This document shows positions 4,255 to 6,754 of a stretch of DNA of 6,754 nt, one piece after another; within the stretch, counting starts at the first letter, position 1; every line of letters begins with the position of its first letter. This DNA is from Bacteroidia bacterium (lineage in GTDB: Bacteria; Bacteroidota; Bacteroidia; NS11-12g; UBA955). Location of the stretch: the NCBI GenBank assembly GCA_014376345.1, contig JACMRS010000047.1, positions 1 through 6,754 on the forward strand, written 5' to 3'. A program made the position numbers and the translations under genes. The notes below the pieces were generated by a model. The model searched no databases. It saw only the letters and a list, made by a program, of their open reading frames with translations, and had not been told where the DNA came from.

Positions 4255-6021
4255 ATGTCAGAAAAAAGCAAAAGCATATCAGGAGGCGTGTTTGATTTAA
4301 AGCTGTTGCGGCGCATTTTCGGACTGGCATCTCCATTTCGACAAAAGGTATTTTGGGCTGTTTTTACCACCATTTTGCTGGCATTAATTACACCGCTTCG
4401 CCCGTGGCTAATTGAAAAAGCACTGAACAACAATGTAGCAACCGGAGATGTTAACGGATTGACACTCATTTGTGCATTTATTCTTGTTTTAATGATTGCA
4501 GGCACATTACTGCAATTCTGGAACGAATATATTACAAGCTGGATAGGGCAGGGTGTTATTAAAATTTTGAGAATGAGGGTATTTAAACACATCGTTTCTT
4601 TGCGTCTGAAATTTTTCGATAAAACTCCAGTTGGCACTATGGTTACCAGAAGTGTGAGTGATGTAGAAACGATAGCTGATTTATTTGGTGAAGGAATTAT
4701 AACCATTACAGGCGATGTACTTCAAATCATCACGATTACAGTTTTTATGCTGGCACTCGATTGGAAATTAACAGTTATTTCTTTGTCTGTTTTGCCTGTT
4801 TTATTTTATGCCTCACATATTTTCCGGATCAAAGTAAAATCTTCATTTCAGGATGTGCGGAATGCGGTTGCTAAACTAAATGCTTTTGTACAGGAAAGAA
4901 TAACAGGAATGGCCATTGTTCAGATATTTAACCGCGAAAATAAAGAGTACAATAAATTTAAAAGTATCAACAATGAACATTATAAAGCCAATGACAGAAG
5001 TGTTCTGTATTATTCAGTTTTTTATCCGGTTATTGAAGTAATAACAGCCATCTCACTCGCACTGCTTGTGTGGTGGGGAACCAGGCAAATGACTGGTGCC
5101 GCAATCGCTGATTTTGGTACACTGACAGCTTTTATTTTGTATATTAATATGTTTTTCCGACCGATCCGGATTCTTGCTGACAGGTTTAATAATATTCAAA
5201 TGGGAATGGTGGCTGCAGAAAGAATTTTTAAGCTTTTGGATGATAAAGACAACTTAGAAGTAAGCGGTACTGTTTCGGCAGAAAAAGTGACAGGAAAAAT
5301 TGAATTTAAGAATGTGTGGTTTGCTTACGATGATGAAAATTATGTTCTGAAAGATGTTTCATTTGTACTTGAACCGGGTAAAACACTGGCTATTGTTGGT
5401 CCTACAGGTGCGGGGAAATCTTCTGTAATAAGTTTGCTAAGCAGATTTTATGATATTAATAAAGGAGAAGTTTTAGTTGATGGTGTGAATATTAAAGACA
5501 TCAAAACAGCTGACCTTAGAAAAAATATTGCAGTTGTTTTGCAGGATGTTTTTTTATTTTCAGGAACCGTTTCAGAGAACATCAGGTTGCACCATCCCGA
5601 CCTTTCGGAAGAGACAATAATTGAAGCAGCAAAATCTGTAGGTGCTTTTGAGTTTATTAATAAGTTGCCTTTGAAATTCGATTATAAAGTAATGGAACGC
5701 GGAAGTACTTTAAGTCTTGGGCAGCGTCAATTGATTTCATTTGTAAGGGCACTGGCTTTCGACCCTGCAGTAATAGTATTAGATGAAGCAACTTCTTCGG
5801 TAGATACAGAAACAGAGCAAGTTATACAAACAGCAGTATCTAACCTTTTAAAAGGCAGAACCAGCATTGTGATTGCGCACCGTTTGTCTACTATCAGAAA
5901 TGCGGATAACATTCTGGTGCTTGAGAAAGGAAGTATTTCAGAACAAGGTACTCACGAAGAACTTATCGAAAAAAGTGGCGCTTATGCAAAACTTTACCAT
6001 TCTTCGGGAGTAGAGGTTTAG
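4255..6021 (+). CDS. Half-size ABC exporter (ATP-binding/permease fusion), MsbA/MdlB-like
   Basis: A 588-residue inner-membrane exporter that would work as a dimer and couple ATP hydrolysis to outward transport of a lipid, drug or peptide; the substrate cannot be read from sequence. Seen: a transmembrane domain (about 30-305) with six hydrophobic segments near 32-52, 69-88, 147-168, 171-189, 252-275 and 285-303, then a nucleotide-binding domain (about 348-585) with A-loop Tyr358, Walker A GPTGAGKS (382-389), Q-loop Gln430, signature LSLGQ (486-490), Walker B VIVLDE (506-511) with catalytic Glu511, D-loop SSVD (514-517) and switch His542. LSLGQ instead of LSGGQ is a common variant. All catalytic residues are intact, so a homodimer could be active, though heterodimeric relatives exist. 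No partner gene is adjacent. It has its own promoter and is followed by a tandem-repeat region. Confidence 0.95.
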   Translation: MSEKSKSISGGVFDLKLLRRIFGLASPFRQKVFWAVFTTILLALITPLRPWLIEKALNNNVATGDVNGLTLICAFILVLMIAGTLLQFWNEYITSWIGQGVIKILRMRVFKHIVSLRLKFFDKTPVGTMVTRSVSDVETIADLFGEGIITITGDVLQIITITVFMLALDWKLTVISLSVLPVLFYASHIFRIKVKSSFQDVRNAVAKLNAFVQERITGMAIVQIFNRENKEYNKFKSINNEHYKANDRSVLYYSVFYPVIEVITAISLALLVWWGTRQMTGAAIADFGTLTAFILYINMFFRPIRILADRFNNIQMGMVAAERIFKLLDDKDNLEVSGTVSAEKVTGKIEFKNVWFAYDDENYVLKDVSFVLEPGKTLAIVGPTGAGKSSVISLLSRFYDINKGEVLVDGVNIKDIKTADLRKNIAVVLQDVFLFSGTVSENIRLHHPDLSEETIIEAAKSVGAFEFINKLPLKFDYKVMERGSTLSLGQRQLISFVRALAFDPAVIVLDEATSSVDTETEQVIQTAVSNLLKGRTSIVIAHRLSTIRNADNILVLEKGSISEQGTHEELIEKSGAYAKLYHSSGVEV

Positions 6022-6049
6022 GGTATTAATAAAGGCAAACAGCTTTTTT

Positions 6050-6204
6050 GATTTTCCAAAGGAAATCATTATTGTCCTAATTGTCTTTTAAGTCCTTTTA
6101 GGATTTTCCAAGAAAATCATTATTGTCCTTATTGTTTTTTAAGTCCTTAAAAGATTTCCAAAGAAAATCATTAATGTCCTTAATTGTCTTTTAAGTCCTT
6201 AAAA
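6050..6204. repeat. Three tandem copies of a 51-52-bp repeat
   Basis: Copies lie at 6050-6101 (52 bp), 6102-6152 (51 bp) and 6153-6204 (52 bp). Each begins GATTT(T)CC, continues through AAATCATTA, TGTCC and ATTGT, and ends near TTAAGTCCTT. Copies 2 and 3 differ at about five positions by eye. Each unit holds two small inverted repeats: GATTTTC/GAAAATC around CAA (perfect in copy 2, wobble or mismatch in 1 and 3) and TTTTAAG/CTTAAAA around TC (perfect in copies 2 and 3). Length changes between copies break any reading frame, so it is not coding. The function is unknown. Confidence 0.9.
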
Positions 6205-6231
6205 GCCACCCAGGTGGCAGTATAAATGCCA
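6205..6231. repeat. Overlapping alternative hairpins before trpS
   Basis: GCCACC-CA-GGTGGC (6205-6218) is a compact GC-rich inverted repeat directly after the last tandem unit. Its right arm can instead pair with GCCA at 6228-6231 (TGGC, then nine bases, then GCCA), so the two structures exclude each other. No T-tract follows on the plus strand. It could weakly end the exporter transcript, but it lies upstream of the trpS promoter and so cannot be a trpS leader attenuator if that promoter is right. Confidence 0.4.
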
Positions 6232-6280
6232 TCCACTTATTATTTCCTTTAAACAATACCTCTCCTCAGATTAAAAATCT

Positions 6281-6289
6281 TATTTTTGC
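6281..6289 (+). promoter_or_regulatory. -7 promoter element of trpS
   Basis: TATTTTTGC matches TAnnTTTGC exactly. Its G is only five bases before the A of the trpS ATG, so initiation at the usual distance would start the RNA at or within a base or two of the start codon. No convincing TTTG -33 element is visible at the expected spacing (around 6257-6261). Confidence 0.6.
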
Positions 6290-6292
6290 CAC

Positions 6293-6754
6293 ATGGAAAC
6301 GGTAGTTAGTGGTATCAGGCCAACGGGGATGCTTCATTTGGGAAACTATTTTGGTGCTGTAAAGAATTTTCTTCGCATGCAGAATGAATTTAATTGCTAT
6401 TTTTTTATTGCTGATTACCATTCTCTAACAACGCATCCGAATCCTGCCGACCTTCACGGGTCTGTAAAAAGGGTGCTTGCAGAATACATTGCAATGGGTC
6501 TTGATCCTGATAAATGTACTTTATTTCTGCAAAGTGATCTTCCTGAAATAGCTGAACTTTATCTGTTTCTGAACATGAATGCTTACATGGGTGAGCTTGA
6601 AAAAGTGCCTACGTTTAAAGATAAAGTGCGCACACAACCCGAAAATGTAAATGCTGGATTATTGACTTATCCTACTTTAATGGCTGCTGATATTCTGATT
6701 CACAAAGGTGTGAAAGTACCTGTGGGGAAAGATCAGGAACAGCATCTGGAAATG
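6293..6754 (+). CDS. trpS: Tryptophanyl-tRNA synthetase (N-terminal part, cut by window end)
   Basis: The first 154 codons of the class I synthetase that charges tRNA(Trp) with tryptophan in the cytoplasm; the family is usually about 330 residues, so less than half is shown. Seen: the start METVVSGIRPTG, the HIGH-type ATP-binding motif as TGMLHLGN (11-18), FIADYHSLTT (38-47), NVNAGLLTYPTLMAADIL (118-135) and PVGKDQEQHLE (143-153), all characteristic of bacterial TrpRS. The KMSKS loop and anticodon-binding region lie beyond the window. The ATG at 6293 is fixed by the conserved N-terminus and the -7 element just upstream. The frame is open to the last base with no defect. The essential function and its own promoter suggest independent expression from the exporter upstream. 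Confidence 0.96.
   Translation, partial: METVVSGIRPTGMLHLGNYFGAVKNFLRMQNEFNCYFFIADYHSLTTHPNPADLHGSVKRVLAEYIAMGLDPDKCTLFLQSDLPEIAELYLFLNMNAYMGELEKVPTFKDKVRTQPENVNAGLLTYPTLMAADILIHKGVKVPVGKDQEQHLEM

Noticed and set aside
4251..4706. Minus-strand open frame of 151 codons
   Set aside because: It is entirely antisense to the ABC exporter transmembrane region, whose reading is unambiguous.
6030..6048. Intrinsic terminator right after the ABC exporter (AAAGGC...GCTTTTTT)
   Set aside because: Only four to five base pairs with a bulge can form before the T-run; too weak to call.
6050..6204. Possible CRISPR array
   Set aside because: The copies are contiguous 51-52-bp units with no unique spacers between conserved repeats and no cas genes nearby.

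Overview
The window looks like chromosomal DNA from a member of the Bacteroidota. The support is: AT-rich sequence; several genes preceded by the TAnnTTTG(C)-type -7 element typical of that phylum; almost no Shine-Dalgarno sequences in front of the genes; and a small secreted protein resembling a family I know only from Bacteroidota. Genus or species cannot be assigned from the sequence alone.

Layout, left to right. (1) Positions 21-991, plus strand: an HxlR-type winged-helix regulator, then an Hsp20/alpha-crystallin small heat-shock protein whose upstream region carries two palindromes. An intrinsic terminator closes the hsp20 unit. (2) Positions 1053-3871, four genes on the minus strand: an SDR-family NADP-dependent dehydrogenase (YdfG-like), a 65-residue secreted protein with 13 cysteines, a 125-residue secreted protein with HFC and double-CC motifs, and an RhlE-like DEAD-box RNA helicase that must start at a non-ATG codon. 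A strong terminator separates the cysteine-rich gene from the SDR gene. The SDR gene and the HFC/CC gene have their own promoter-like sequences, so this is a run of separate units and not one operon. (3) Positions 3872-4254: a gene-free divergent region with a 16-bp tandem duplication, a long two-part hairpin and diverged inverted copies of a CCTTCGAC-containing repeat. (4) Positions 4255-6021, plus strand: a complete half-size ABC exporter with a consensus promoter close to its ATG. (5) Positions 6022-6292: a gene-free spacer dominated by three tandem copies of a 51-52-bp unit. (6) Position 6293 to the window edge: the first 154 codons of tryptophanyl-tRNA synthetase, whose -7 element is so close to the ATG that the mRNA is probably leaderless.

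The genes do not form an obvious single pathway; most are housekeeping or stress functions (protein folding, RNA remodelling, export, translation). The closest thing to an accessory module is the pair of exported cysteine-rich proteins at 1962-2650, which suggests envelope metal binding, though that role is inferred from composition. I see no phage, transposase, CRISPR array, rRNA or tRNA. The least explained non-coding structures are the 52-bp triplicate repeat before trpS and the hairpin/inverted-repeat cluster between the helicase and the ABC exporter.
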